From Parachlamydiales bacterium (GTDB taxonomy: Bacteria; Chlamydiota; Chlamydiia; Chlamydiales; JAJFMK01), in contig JAGVKY010000036.1 of assembly GCA_020050175.1 (NCBI GenBank), forward strand, positions 1 to 16,988: a stretch of DNA of 16,988 nucleotides, given 5' to 3'. How positions within the stretch are numbered: the stretch's first letter is position 1; each line of letters opens with the position of its first letter. A program made the position numbers and the translations under genes. Positions 7,796 through 15,559 of this stretch are shown in pieces. A model generated the notes under the pieces. It searched no databases and was not told the DNA's origin. It worked only from the letters and a program-made list of their open reading frames with translations.

Positions 7796-8425
7796 TCAGA
7801 CCTTGCGACTTAAGATGTGGGAACAAATAGGGCAGCTGCCAGGCTGATGCGTACGGGCGGGGCAATATTTTCTGCCGAAGAGGATGATCTGCAGAGAAAC
7901 TGTGTTCCATTTGTTTTCAGGAAAGAGGGCTTTGAGATCTTTCTCGGTGGTTTTGACATCCTTTCCTGCGGAGAGGCCCCATCTTTTGGCCAGACGATGG
8001 ACGTGGGTATCCACTGGGAAGGCCGTTTGATGAAAAGCTTGGATCATAACAACAGAGGCCGTCTTGTGACCCACTCCTGGAAGCTCTTCCAGTTCTTCGA
8101 AAGTAGAAGGAACCTTCCCTTGATACTTTTCCAGAAGGATTTGGGAGAGGGCTTTGATGTTTTTGGCTTTTGTCCGATAGAGGCCTAAGGTTTTTATCGT
8201 CTTTTCTATTGAAGCCAAAGGCAGAGAGGCCATTTTTAAAGGGGTATCAGCTAAAGCAAAGAGATGGGGTGTAGCTTGATTGACCTTTTCATCTGTGCAT
8301 TGCGCCGATAAAAGGACCGCTATCAACATTGTGTAGGGATCTTTGCATTTTAAGGGGAGCTTAGGATGGGGGAAAAGCTCTTCTAAAGTTTTTAAAATAA
8401 AAGCAGCTTTCTCTTTTTTGTTCAT
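7796..8425 (-). CDS. nth: Endonuclease III (Nth), bifunctional DNA glycosylase/AP lyase, degenerate Fe-S loop
   Basis: 209 residues, the normal Nth length. It removes oxidised pyrimidines from DNA and cleaves the abasic site in base-excision repair. The helix-hairpin-helix is clear (LEELPGVGHKTASVV, 112-126), with the catalytic lysine K121 and the catalytic aspartate D139 in VDTHVHR. The C-terminal 4Fe-4S loop is odd: the usual spacing is C-x6-C-x2-C-x5-C, but here only C188, C198 and C201 are present. C188 and C198 match the first and third ligands, while the second and fourth positions are Pro195 and Ile204. The ATG at 8425 overlaps the TGA of mnmE (ATGA), so I take it rather than a TTG twelve bases upstream. 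The nth-mnmE pair also exists in C. trachomatis (from memory). Confidence 0.93.
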   Translation of the reverse strand: MNKKEKAAFILKTLEELFPHPKLPLKCKDPYTMLIAVLLSAQCTDEKVNQATPHLFALADTPLKMASLPLASIEKTIKTLGLYRTKAKNIKALSQILLEKYQGKVPSTFEELEELPGVGHKTASVVMIQAFHQTAFPVDTHVHRLAKRWGLSAGKDVKTTEKDLKALFPENKWNTVSLQIILFGRKYCPARTHQPGSCPICSHILSRKV

Positions 8426-9774
8426 TTTCCGATGCAAAAACGGGAAAAAATAGCGTTTAAGATATCTTCTTGTAGATCGCTTCCAATGATTTTGCCAAGC
8501 GCTTTGAGGGATGAGCGAAGGTCAAAAACTAAAAATTCGGGAGAAACCCCGGAAGTCAACCCTTCAATCACTTTTTCCAAAAGAACAACTCCCTCTTGAA
8601 GGGCTTCTCGATGGCGCATCTCTGTCAGTAATAGTCCCTCTTCGGAAGGCCCTTTCCCTTCAAAAACTTTTTGCTGCACAGCTTTTTTTAACGCCTCTAT
8701 ACCAAAGCCCTCTTTTGCCGATATTTTAATTGCATGAGTAGGGGGCGAAATATGGGGGCGATCCACTTTGTTCCAAATCAGAAGGGTTTTTTCTTCTGGA
8801 AGCAGAGGCAAAATATCTTTTTCTTCATCAGTCCACCCTCTCTCTCCATCTACGAGAAAGAAAAGAAGGTCTGCTTTTTCCAAAGCAGCCTTTGAACGGC
8901 GTATCCCCTCTTGTTCTACCTCTTCCCCTACTTCTCTGATCCCTGCTGTATCGGTCAAGATGACATGAAGTCCCCCAATCTTGAAATGCTCTTCCACCGT
9001 ATCTCGGGTTGTCCCCGCATGGGGAGAGACGATAGCCCGCTCTTTTTCCAAAAGGGCGTTCATTAGAGAGGATTTTCCCACATTTGGAGCACCTATCAGA
9101 GCAATTTGGATCCCATCGAGGATCAAACGTCCCTCTTTGGCCGTTTCTAGAAGGGCTCTCATTTCTTTCGAGGTTTCGCCAAGTTCTCCAAGAACTTCTG
9201 CTTCAGAAGCAAACTCAAGTCCCTCTTCTGGAAAATCAACCCATGCTTCGAAAATGGCTGCAATGGCGGTGAGTTGATTCTTAAATTTTACAATTTTTTG
9301 GTGTAAAGCTCCTTGAAGGTGGCTCTGTGCAGCTTTGAGGGCAAAATTATTCTTAGCGGAAATGAGAGATTGAATCGCTTCAGCGCGGGTCAGATCGATT
9401 TTTCCATTCAAAAAGGCTCTCTGAGAAAATTCACCAGGGGCTGCCATTTGAGCCCCCTCTTCAAGTGCTCTTTCCAGAATTTTCTTTGAGATGAGGGTCC
9501 CTCCATGACAATGAATTTCTACAACATCTTCTCCAGTAAACGTTCGAGGAGCACGCATCAAAAGAAGGAGGACATCATCGATCACTTCCCCCTGTTTGTC
9601 CTTGACTCTTCCGAAATGGATGGTATGAGTAGTCAAAGCATCTAACTTTTTAGAAAAAAGACGATTTCCAACCTCAACTGATTGAGGCCCCGAAAGGCGA
9701 ATAATAGCAACCCCTCCCTCTCCTGGAGGAGTGGCAATGGCAGCAATTGTTGTTTGAGTGGTTCCCCTAATCAT
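8422..9774 (-). CDS. mnmE: tRNA modification GTPase MnmE (TrmE/ThdF)
   Basis: About 450 residues. With MnmG, MnmE installs carboxymethylaminomethyl (or aminomethyl) groups on the wobble uridine of certain tRNAs. The N-terminal folate-binding domain starts IAAIATPPGEGGVAIIRLSG and includes TGEDVVEIHCHGG. The inserted GTPase domain has P-loop GAPNVGKSS, switch TTRDT, DTAG and NKVD. The C-terminus is FCIGK, the family's catalytic-cysteine tail (C-[IVL]-G-K). All key motifs are intact. Three starts are possible: ATG at 9774, ATG at 9795 (GGA upstream) or GTG at 9804. The 9774 start gives an N-terminus of the length seen in E. coli MnmE and is used here, though no ribosome site is evident. The 3' end overlaps nth by four bases. 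The gene diverges from the first MATE gene with at most 33 bases between them. Confidence 0.94.
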   Translation of the reverse strand: MIRGTTQTTIAAIATPPGEGGVAIIRLSGPQSVEVGNRLFSKKLDALTTHTIHFGRVKDKQGEVIDDVLLLLMRAPRTFTGEDVVEIHCHGGTLISKKILERALEEGAQMAAPGEFSQRAFLNGKIDLTRAEAIQSLISAKNNFALKAAQSHLQGALHQKIVKFKNQLTAIAAIFEAWVDFPEEGLEFASEAEVLGELGETSKEMRALLETAKEGRLILDGIQIALIGAPNVGKSSLMNALLEKERAIVSPHAGTTRDTVEEHFKIGGLHVILTDTAGIREVGEEVEQEGIRRSKAALEKADLLFFLVDGERGWTDEEKDILPLLPEEKTLLIWNKVDRPHISPPTHAIKISAKEGFGIEALKKAVQQKVFEGKGPSEEGLLLTEMRHREALQEGVVLLEKVIEGLTSGVSPEFLVFDLRSSLKALGKIIGSDLQEDILNAIFSRFCIGK

Positions 9775-9784
9775 AGGCACTGAG

Positions 9785-9790
9785 TATATT
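9785..9790 (+). promoter_or_regulatory. Candidate -10 element for the MATE gene pair
   Basis: TATATT, one mismatch from the TATAAT consensus, ends 17 bases before the ATG at 9808. This would give a 5' leader of only about ten bases. No convincing -35 box is seen 16-18 bases upstream (TTCCCC at 9762). A -35 would have to lie inside the mnmE coding region. Confidence 0.3.
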
Positions 9791-9807
9791 AACATTTTTT
9801 CCACTTT

Positions 9808-11145
9808 ATGGGTTTAACACGCTATCCATCGGGTTCGCTAAGAGAAGTTCTCACGATCTCTTTCCCCCTGATGCTCACTTCTCTCTCTTTTTTTTCGATG
9901 GTCTTCGTCGACCGTCTCTTCCTGGCCTCGTACGATTTGCATGCGATGACTGCCGCGGTCAATGCCTCGGTCATTGGTTGGTCCTTTATGGTAGGACTTT
10001 CAATTGTTGCAGCTATCGCAGAAGTTTTTGTCGGGCGCCGCTTTGGAGCGGGCGATACGAAAAATCTGGGAGCGCCTGTTTGGCAGATGCTCTGGCTTTC
10101 ACTCTTTTCTTTTGTTCTCTATATCCCCCTTTCTCTCTATGGATCTGAAATTATCTTTGGGGCGGAACGACCGGAAGAAACAATTTATTTAAAATGGATC
10201 TTGTTTTTTGCCCCTTTTTGGTTTGGCTACCAAGCTGTCGCCGCCTTTTTTATCGGCCAGGGGAAAACAGTCATTATTGCCGTGGTTTCAGTCCTTACAA
10301 ATATTATCAACTTTGGCTTGGACTACTTTCTGATTTTCGGGGTGGGAGACTGGATCCCCCCTCTCGGGATTCAGGGGGCTGTCATTGCCACTTGTTTTGG
10401 CACTTTTTTTGAAACCGCCGTCCTATTTGCTGTCTTTATTCGTAAAAAGAACCGCCAAAACTTTGGAGCTGCTGAATGGAGGTTTAATTACCCCCTATTT
10501 AAGGAAAGTTTTTTAATTGGGATGCCAGCTGGATTGTCTATGACGCTCGAAGTCTTGGGGTGGTCCGTTTTTTATGAAATCATGAAGTGGCTAGGCGACA
10601 ACCACATCATTTTAGCCGGGATTTTTCAAAGTTTACTCATGCTCTTCTACTTTATCCCTGAGGGGCTGCAAAAAGGGGTGACGGGAATTGTTGCCAATTA
10701 CATCGGAGAACAAAGAGAAAATGTTGTTCCTAAAATTCTTTATTCTTCTTTTCTCTTCATTGCCTCGTTATTCATCACTTTACTCTTTAGCTCTCCTTTT
10801 ACAGTTGAATGGCTGAGGAGAGGTTTTTTAGAAGGGCAAGATTCTTTAACACTCCTCCTTTTTGGAACGTGGTTATTGATGCTCATCTACATTTCTTTTG
10901 AAGGGGCAAGGGCCACTTACATCGCTCTTCTGACTGCCTATAAAGATACCCGCTTCATCCTCTTTTCAGGGGTGGCCTCTGTATGGTTATTTCTGGCTCT
11001 CCCCTTCGCAATTTTGGTCGCCATCGGCGAACCGGCCGAACTGTCGGCCCTTCTCCTTGCTCTTCTCTTTCCACTAGGTCATACTATACTTCTGTATGCC
11101 CGATCACGAGGCATCCTGAGAAAGGCAGCTCAAGAAATTTCTTAA
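9808..11145 (+). CDS. MATE-family efflux transporter, copy 1
   Basis: 445 residues with about twelve hydrophobic membrane segments, matching the MatE/NorM fold (two bundles of six). The first segment, LREVLTISFPLMLTSLSFFSM, and the following VDRLFLASYD correspond to the MATE opening in which a helix carries PLM and a D-R motif. LGIQGAVIATCFG and AGIFQSLLMLFYFIPEGLQKGV are also typical. These transporters exchange Na+ or H+ for drugs or metabolites across the inner membrane, but the substrate cannot be predicted here. The start is supported because copy 2 begins with the same MGLTRYP. No ribosome site is visible. It is the first gene of a two-gene plus-strand operon, divergent from mnmE. Confidence 0.88.
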   Translation: MGLTRYPSGSLREVLTISFPLMLTSLSFFSMVFVDRLFLASYDLHAMTAAVNASVIGWSFMVGLSIVAAIAEVFVGRRFGAGDTKNLGAPVWQMLWLSLFSFVLYIPLSLYGSEIIFGAERPEETIYLKWILFFAPFWFGYQAVAAFFIGQGKTVIIAVVSVLTNIINFGLDYFLIFGVGDWIPPLGIQGAVIATCFGTFFETAVLFAVFIRKKNRQNFGAAEWRFNYPLFKESFLIGMPAGLSMTLEVLGWSVFYEIMKWLGDNHIILAGIFQSLLMLFYFIPEGLQKGVTGIVANYIGEQRENVVPKILYSSFLFIASLFITLLFSSPFTVEWLRRGFLEGQDSLTLLLFGTWLLMLIYISFEGARATYIALLTAYKDTRFILFSGVASVWLFLALPFAILVAIGEPAELSALLLALLFPLGHTILLYARSRGILRKAAQEIS

Positions 11146-11150
11146 CAAAA

Positions 11151-12527
11151 ATGGGACTAACTCGTTATCCAGCAGCTTCTCTCCGTGAGCTCTTATCGAT
11201 CTCATTGCCGTTGATGCTAACGGGGCTCTCCTTCATGTCGATGGTTTTTGTCGACCGCCTTTTTTTGGCAGCTTATCACTTAGACGCCATGACAGCCGCA
11301 GTGAACGCTTCCGTGATAGGCCTCACTCTGATCTGCGGACTTGGAATCATTGCATCGATTGCCGAAGTTTTTGTCGGACGGAGATTTGGCGCCGGCGATG
11401 AAAAGGGCATCGGGGCCCCTGTCTGGCAAATGCTCTGGTTTTCGTTGTTCTCAACGTTGATCTTTTTACTAGCCGCTTTCTACGGAACAAAACTCCTCTT
11501 TGGGGAGGGGAGGGAATTGGATGCCATTTATTTAAAATGGATGATGATTTTTGCCCCCTTTTGTCTCGCCTACCAAGCGATCGCCGCCTTCTATATTGGC
11601 CAAGGGAAAACAAAGATTATCGCTTGGGTCGCTCTTGTCACTAATGGGGTTAACTTCTTCCTCGATTATCTTCTGATTTTTGGAGTGGAGGGTTGGATAC
11701 CAGAATTAGGGATCACCGGCGCTGCGATTGCCACTTGTGTTGGGAACTTATTCCAAACAGTGATTCTTTTTGCACTTTTTATCCGTAAAAAGAATCGTGA
11801 CCGTTTTGGCACAGGTCAATGGAAGTTAGATCCTCCCCTTTTTAAAGAAGGGGTCACAATTGGCTTGCCTGCAGGTTTTTCGATCGCACTCGAATTAATG
11901 GGCTGGTCGATTTTTTACGAAGTGATGAAGAGACTAAGCGACAATCACATCATCTTGGCAGGGATCTTCCAGAGTCTTCTCATGCTCCTCTTCTTTATCC
12001 CCGACGGGTTGCAAAAAGGGGTCATCGCTATTGTTGCCAATTACATTGGAGAAAAAAGAGAGGAGGTCATACCAAAAGTTCTCCGTTCTTCTTTTATCTT
12101 TATTTTCATTCTCTTTGCGGTTGCTCTTCTAACCTCTCCTCTTACTGTCGTTTGGATCCGCCATGGCTTCCTTGAAGGACAAGAAGGGACTCTCCCTTCG
12201 CTTATCTATAGCGCATGGTTAGCCGTTCTATTTTATATCACCTTTGAAGGGATCCGCGTTTCCTTTATTGCCCTTCTGACTGCCTACAAAGAAACACGCT
12301 TTATTCTTCTAACAGGAGCCTCTTCTGCATGGCTCTTCATCGCCCTCCCTTTTACCCTACTTCTTACCCTAACCCATCCTTCAGAAATAACGGCCCTTCT
12401 CCTTGCCCTCCTCTTCCCCTTTGGCCACTCCCTCTTGCTTTACATCCGCGCAAGAACTCTTTTAGTCGCTGGTGATGGAAAGAGAGCGGAGGGCGTCTCG
12501 GAAGACAACACCGGCATTGTAGCTTGA
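11151..12527 (+). CDS. MATE-family efflux transporter, copy 2 (tandem paralog)
   Basis: 458 residues from the ATG at 11151, five bases after the stop of copy 1. The frame is open further upstream (to 10983), but the shared N-terminus MGLTRYP of both copies fixes the start at 11151. About twelve membrane segments line up one to one with copy 1, with long identical runs such as DNHIILAGIFQSLLML and GLQKGV, so the pair comes from a tandem gene duplication. The C-terminal tail (AGDGKRAEGVSEDNTGIVA) is longer than in copy 1. Its last 21 codons lie antisense to the end of lipA, so the tail probably arose when an earlier stop was lost. Substrate unknown; divergence between the copies suggests separate or paired roles. 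Confidence 0.88.
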   Translation: MGLTRYPAASLRELLSISLPLMLTGLSFMSMVFVDRLFLAAYHLDAMTAAVNASVIGLTLICGLGIIASIAEVFVGRRFGAGDEKGIGAPVWQMLWFSLFSTLIFLLAAFYGTKLLFGEGRELDAIYLKWMMIFAPFCLAYQAIAAFYIGQGKTKIIAWVALVTNGVNFFLDYLLIFGVEGWIPELGITGAAIATCVGNLFQTVILFALFIRKKNRDRFGTGQWKLDPPLFKEGVTIGLPAGFSIALELMGWSIFYEVMKRLSDNHIILAGIFQSLLMLLFFIPDGLQKGVIAIVANYIGEKREEVIPKVLRSSFIFIFILFAVALLTSPLTVVWIRHGFLEGQEGTLPSLIYSAWLAVLFYITFEGIRVSFIALLTAYKETRFILLTGASSAWLFIALPFTLLLTLTHPSEITALLLALLFPFGHSLLLYIRARTLLVAGDGKRAEGVSEDNTGIVA

Positions 12528-13406
12528 ACGGACAAAGGGTCCAGCAAAGATATAGGGGATGCCAAGAGCTCGACCTTGATCGGCTAAGGCATCAAACGTT
12601 TCGGGGGGAATAAAAGCTTTTACCAAGAGATGGTGGGAGGTGGGTTGCAGGTATTGCCCCATTGTCACAATCTGCACTCCTACCTGATGGAGATCTGAGA
12701 GCGTCGAAACAACCTCGTTCTCTTGTTCGCCAAGGCCGAGCATCAGACCTGATTTGGTCAGAGTTTGAGGGCTCTCTTTTTTGATCCAAGAGAGGATTTC
12801 TAGGCTTCGATCGTATGTTGCTCGGTGGCGAACCCGAGGGGTAAGACGTCGAACCGTTTCAACATTATGATTAAAGATTTCAGGAGGATTTTCGAGAAGC
12901 AGAGCTAAACTCTCCTTCGACCCTTGAAAATCGGAGGTGAGCAATTCAATCGTCACATCTCGATTCAGTGATCGGATAGATTCGACAACTCTTTTTAGAT
13001 GTTGAGCCCCTCCATCAGGGAGATCATCCCGTGCGACCATGGTGATCACAACGTGCTTTAATTTGAGGGCTTCCACAGACCTTGCCACCCTCTCTGGCTC
13101 TTCTTGATCGGGTGGTGGGGGAGAAGGATTAGAGGCAATCGAACAAAAGCCGCATTGACGGGTGCAAGCTTTTCCTAAGACAAGAAAAGTTGCCGTCCCT
13201 TTCGACCAACATTCCAAAAGATTTGGACATCTCGCCTCTTCACAGACAGTGAAAAGACGCTCTCCCCTGATCTCTTCGCCTGTTTTAAAGAGATTGCCTC
13301 CTTTTGGAAGATTCCGATGGAGCCATGAAGGAAACCTCCCTCTCCCGACAACTGAATCAGGAGAGGAGGGTTCATCATGTTCTGGGAGGATGTTTAGCTT
13401 TCTCAC
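12462..13406 (-). CDS. lipA: Lipoyl synthase (LipA), radical SAM enzyme
   Basis: 314 residues. LipA inserts two sulfurs into the octanoyl chain bound to E2 and H proteins, making the lipoyl cofactor. The auxiliary cluster motif C-x4-C-x5-C is present at Cys55, Cys60 and Cys66. The radical SAM motif C-x3-C-x2-C is at Cys81, Cys85 and Cys88. RSSYNAG near the C-terminus carries the conserved serine that ligates the auxiliary cluster. Length and motifs are complete. The start is GTG at 13406-13404, directly after the TAA of lpdA and in the same frame. AGGAG lies 13 bases before it, rather far for a ribosome site, so coupling to lpdA is likely. The final 66 bases overlap the 3' end of the second MATE gene tail to tail. 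Confidence 0.94.
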   Translation of the reverse strand: MRKLNILPEHDEPSSPDSVVGRGRFPSWLHRNLPKGGNLFKTGEEIRGERLFTVCEEARCPNLLECWSKGTATFLVLGKACTRQCGFCSIASNPSPPPPDQEEPERVARSVEALKLKHVVITMVARDDLPDGGAQHLKRVVESIRSLNRDVTIELLTSDFQGSKESLALLLENPPEIFNHNVETVRRLTPRVRHRATYDRSLEILSWIKKESPQTLTKSGLMLGLGEQENEVVSTLSDLHQVGVQIVTMGQYLQPTSHHLLVKAFIPPETFDALADQGRALGIPYIFAGPFVRSSYNAGVVFRDALRSLSITSD

Positions 13407-14813
13407 TTAACTTGCTTTTCTCCTAGGAGGCATATGCAAAGGTTTTTCGTGAGCTTGAAGAGCCGCTTCGAGCCAAATCTCTGCAATCGTTGGGTGAGCG
13501 TGAATGGTCTCAGTCACCGATTCAATCGTCAGTTCATTTTGGATGGCCAGAGTCATCTCTGCGATAAGAGTTCCAGCATCATGCCCGACGATCTGGGCGC
13601 CGATAACGGCTCCGGTTTTTTTATCCCAAACAATTTGGGCAAATCCATCTGTATGATTCTCGGCTTGCGCTTTTCCAATAGCCTGATAAGGGAACATGCT
13701 GACACTTGCATCATGTTCTTTTTCGATAGCCTGCTCAAGGCTTAAGCCGACAGTGGCAATTTCTGGCGTGGTGTAGATGACAGAGGGGACTGCTTCATAA
13801 TGCATGGTCGCATCAATCCCTGCAGCGTGATCCCCAGCCACAATGCCTTGGTGGGTCGCCACATGGGCCAGCCACCACTTGGAGGCAATATCGCCGACGG
13901 CATAAATGCCAGGGACATTTGTTTCCATGTGCTCATTGGTAAGAACAAATCCTTTTTCATTCACATGGACGCCAGCCTTATCCAGGCCCACTTTATTCGT
14001 ATTTAATGAACGACCAACAGCCACTAAAGCCATATCTGTCGTCACTTTTTCCCCATTGCCGAGTACGATTTCAATCTGATCGCCTTGATGCTCTAAACGC
14101 TCGACTAGAGTGCCAACAAAGTACTTAATCCCTTGTTTCATGAAGTGCTTCATGATGGCATCAGAAACACTCTTAGCTTCCAGAGGAAGAAGGGTAGGGA
14201 GCATCTCAACAACGACCACCTCGACATCAAGTGTTTTAAAAAGGGAGGCAAACTCACACCCAATAATCCCCCCCCCAATGATAACCATTTTCTTAGGAAG
14301 TGCTTTTAGATTCAAAACAGTGGTTGAATCATGAACCTTGGCGCCGTCGACTTTAAAAGCAGGAATTTCCCGCGGCTCTGACCCGGTTGCAATCACACTT
14401 TTATTGGCATGGATAATTTTATCTTCGCCATTGGCCAATTTAACCTTGATCTCAGTTGGTGAGAGATATTCTGCCCACCCTCTAATCAAGGTGATTTTAT
14501 TGGAGGCCATCAACCCTTCAACACCTTTCCTGATTTTCCCCACAACCCGATCTTTCCGATCGACCATTCTGCCGTAGTCAAAGGTGATTCCACCTGTCAG
14601 AATTCCAAATTCTTCTGCATCTTCTGCCTGTTTGAGGACATTGGCGTTGGCAATCAGAGTCTTTGTGGGAATGCATCCCCGATTAAGACAGGTGCCACCC
14701 ATCTCTTTTCCCTCGACAAGAGCTACATTCAACCCATTCTGGGCAGCTCGGATAGCTGCCGGGTATCCTCCCGGCCCACCCCCAATCACAACTAAATCAA
14801 ATTGGTCATCCAT
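13407..14813 (-). CDS. lpdA: Dihydrolipoamide dehydrogenase (E3, Lpd)
   Basis: 468 residues, a standard E3 length. The FAD-binding Rossmann motif VVIGGGPGGYPAA is at 8-20. The redox-active disulfide is in GGTCLNRGCIPTK, with Cys42 and Cys47. The NAD-binding motif IIGGGIIGCEFAS lies around residues 177-190, a second FAD motif is GIYAVGDI, and the catalytic His-Glu pair is in HAHPTIAE near the C-terminus. The enzyme reoxidises the dihydrolipoyl arm of 2-oxoacid dehydrogenase complexes with NAD+. It is followed without a gap by lipA, which makes the lipoyl group the enzyme acts on, a sensible operon and one also seen in Chlamydia. The ATG at 14813 faces a short divergent spacer. Confidence 0.95.
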   Translation of the reverse strand: MDDQFDLVVIGGGPGGYPAAIRAAQNGLNVALVEGKEMGGTCLNRGCIPTKTLIANANVLKQAEDAEEFGILTGGITFDYGRMVDRKDRVVGKIRKGVEGLMASNKITLIRGWAEYLSPTEIKVKLANGEDKIIHANKSVIATGSEPREIPAFKVDGAKVHDSTTVLNLKALPKKMVIIGGGIIGCEFASLFKTLDVEVVVVEMLPTLLPLEAKSVSDAIMKHFMKQGIKYFVGTLVERLEHQGDQIEIVLGNGEKVTTDMALVAVGRSLNTNKVGLDKAGVHVNEKGFVLTNEHMETNVPGIYAVGDIASKWWLAHVATHQGIVAGDHAAGIDATMHYEAVPSVIYTTPEIATVGLSLEQAIEKEHDASVSMFPYQAIGKAQAENHTDGFAQIVWDKKTGAVIGAQIVGHDAGTLIAEMTLAIQNELTIESVTETIHAHPTIAEIWLEAALQAHEKPLHMPPRRKAS

Positions 14814-14859
14814 CTTCAGTTCAATCCTGATAAACCCTTAGAATACTTTACATCTGGAC

Positions 14860-14892
14860 TTGAAATGAACGAAAAAATTATTAATATATAAT
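14860..14892 (+). promoter_or_regulatory. Candidate promoter for the zinc-ribbon membrane protein gene
   Basis: In the 81-base divergent spacer after lpdA, TTGAAA (14860-14865) is followed after 16 bases by TAATAT (14882-14887). A perfect TATAAT lies at 14887-14892, only two bases before the ATG. Either -10 box predicts a transcript that begins at or within a few bases of the start codon, and no ribosome site is present. This suggests a leaderless or nearly leaderless mRNA. Confidence 0.35.
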
Positions 14893-14894
14893 TT

Positions 14895-15311
14895 ATGCCT
14901 AACGCTCTGAAATCTAAGATCTGTTGGAATTGCGATGGGACACTTGGCTTAGAAGAGGACCTTTGTCCTTTTTGCGGCACCCAACAAGATCAATTGCAAG
15001 CTGAACGCACAGATCGAGTTGTCGCTTTACCCGTCGAAAGTTTGCAAGAGGCGGTCAATAAAGTTACCCCTCCCGCTACAGAAAAAATCGCCCTCCTTGA
15101 CCGCCTTTCTGAAAAAGAACTCCTCCTCCTCACCCTCGTCTCCACCATGCTTGGCGGCACGCTTCTTTTCTTCACTCTTGCCCTTCTCCTGTTCTCAACG
15201 AATGGCAAGCTCACCCTAATCTGGGACGCGAGCCTCTGGCCCTTCCTTGGCTTCCTCTCCATCGCTCTCCTCTACCTTTCCTACAAAACCCAAACCAAAA
15301 TTAAAGATTGA
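14895..15311 (+). CDS. Small membrane protein with N-terminal zinc ribbon
   Basis: 138 residues. The N-terminus has a four-cysteine zinc-ribbon motif: CWNC at 10-13 and CPFC at 24-27, followed by Gly28. A polar, charged linker (about 30-75) comes next, then two hydrophobic helices at about 76-100 and 108-130, and a short basic tail. With a cytoplasmic zinc ribbon and a two-helix hairpin in the membrane, both termini would face the cytoplasm. Function unknown; the ribbon could bind protein or nucleic acid. It diverges from lpdA. A small uncharacterised gene (CT556, from memory) sits next to lpdA in C. trachomatis and may be the counterpart. There is no ribosome site before the ATG. Confidence 0.75.
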   Translation: MPNALKSKICWNCDGTLGLEEDLCPFCGTQQDQLQAERTDRVVALPVESLQEAVNKVTPPATEKIALLDRLSEKELLLLTLVSTMLGGTLLFFTLALLLFSTNGKLTLIWDASLWPFLGFLSIALLYLSYKTQTKIKD

Positions 15312-15559
15312 ATTTACAAATAGTCGAGCTCTTCAAGTCTAGAAGTAAGCTGGGGCAAACTTGAATATCCTTGAGAGTTTGCTCCATCTCGGTGATGGAC
15401 TTCTGGAACTGAAAAATAGGGAGAGATCTTATAAACATTTTTTCTCCAAAAAAGATTTTTCAGGTGTTGCAGATTGATCCCCATCAGGTGAATGGGATCT
15501 CAAATAAAAGAATAAATTTCACCAAAACAAAGGGGGAGCCCAAAATCTCTGAATATCTT
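15312..15559. other. Gene-free spacer with several inverted repeats
   Basis: There is no convincing gene in this stretch between two convergent genes. Inverted repeats are dense. TCTAGAAGT (15338-15346) pairs with ACTTCTGGA (15399-15407), enclosing GGGGCAAACT / AGTTTGCTCC (15352-15361, 15376-15385) and CCATC / GATGG (15384-15388, 15394-15398). CTGAAAAAT / ATTTTTCAG (15409-15417, 15455-15463) encloses GGAGA / TCTCC. GATCCC / GGGATC (15476-15481, 15494-15499) follows. These could be a structured 3' untranslated region or a small RNA on the plus strand. I recognise no known RNA family. Confidence 0.4.

Noticed and set aside
7817..8188. 123-codon open frame on the plus strand opposite nth
   Set aside because: It lies entirely antisense to conserved nth motifs and has no ribosome site or family resemblance.
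10983..11150. N-terminal extension of the second MATE gene, 56 codons upstream of 11151
   Set aside because: It overlaps the first MATE gene in another frame, is polar and basic, and the paralog begins at the same MGLTRYP as the internal ATG.
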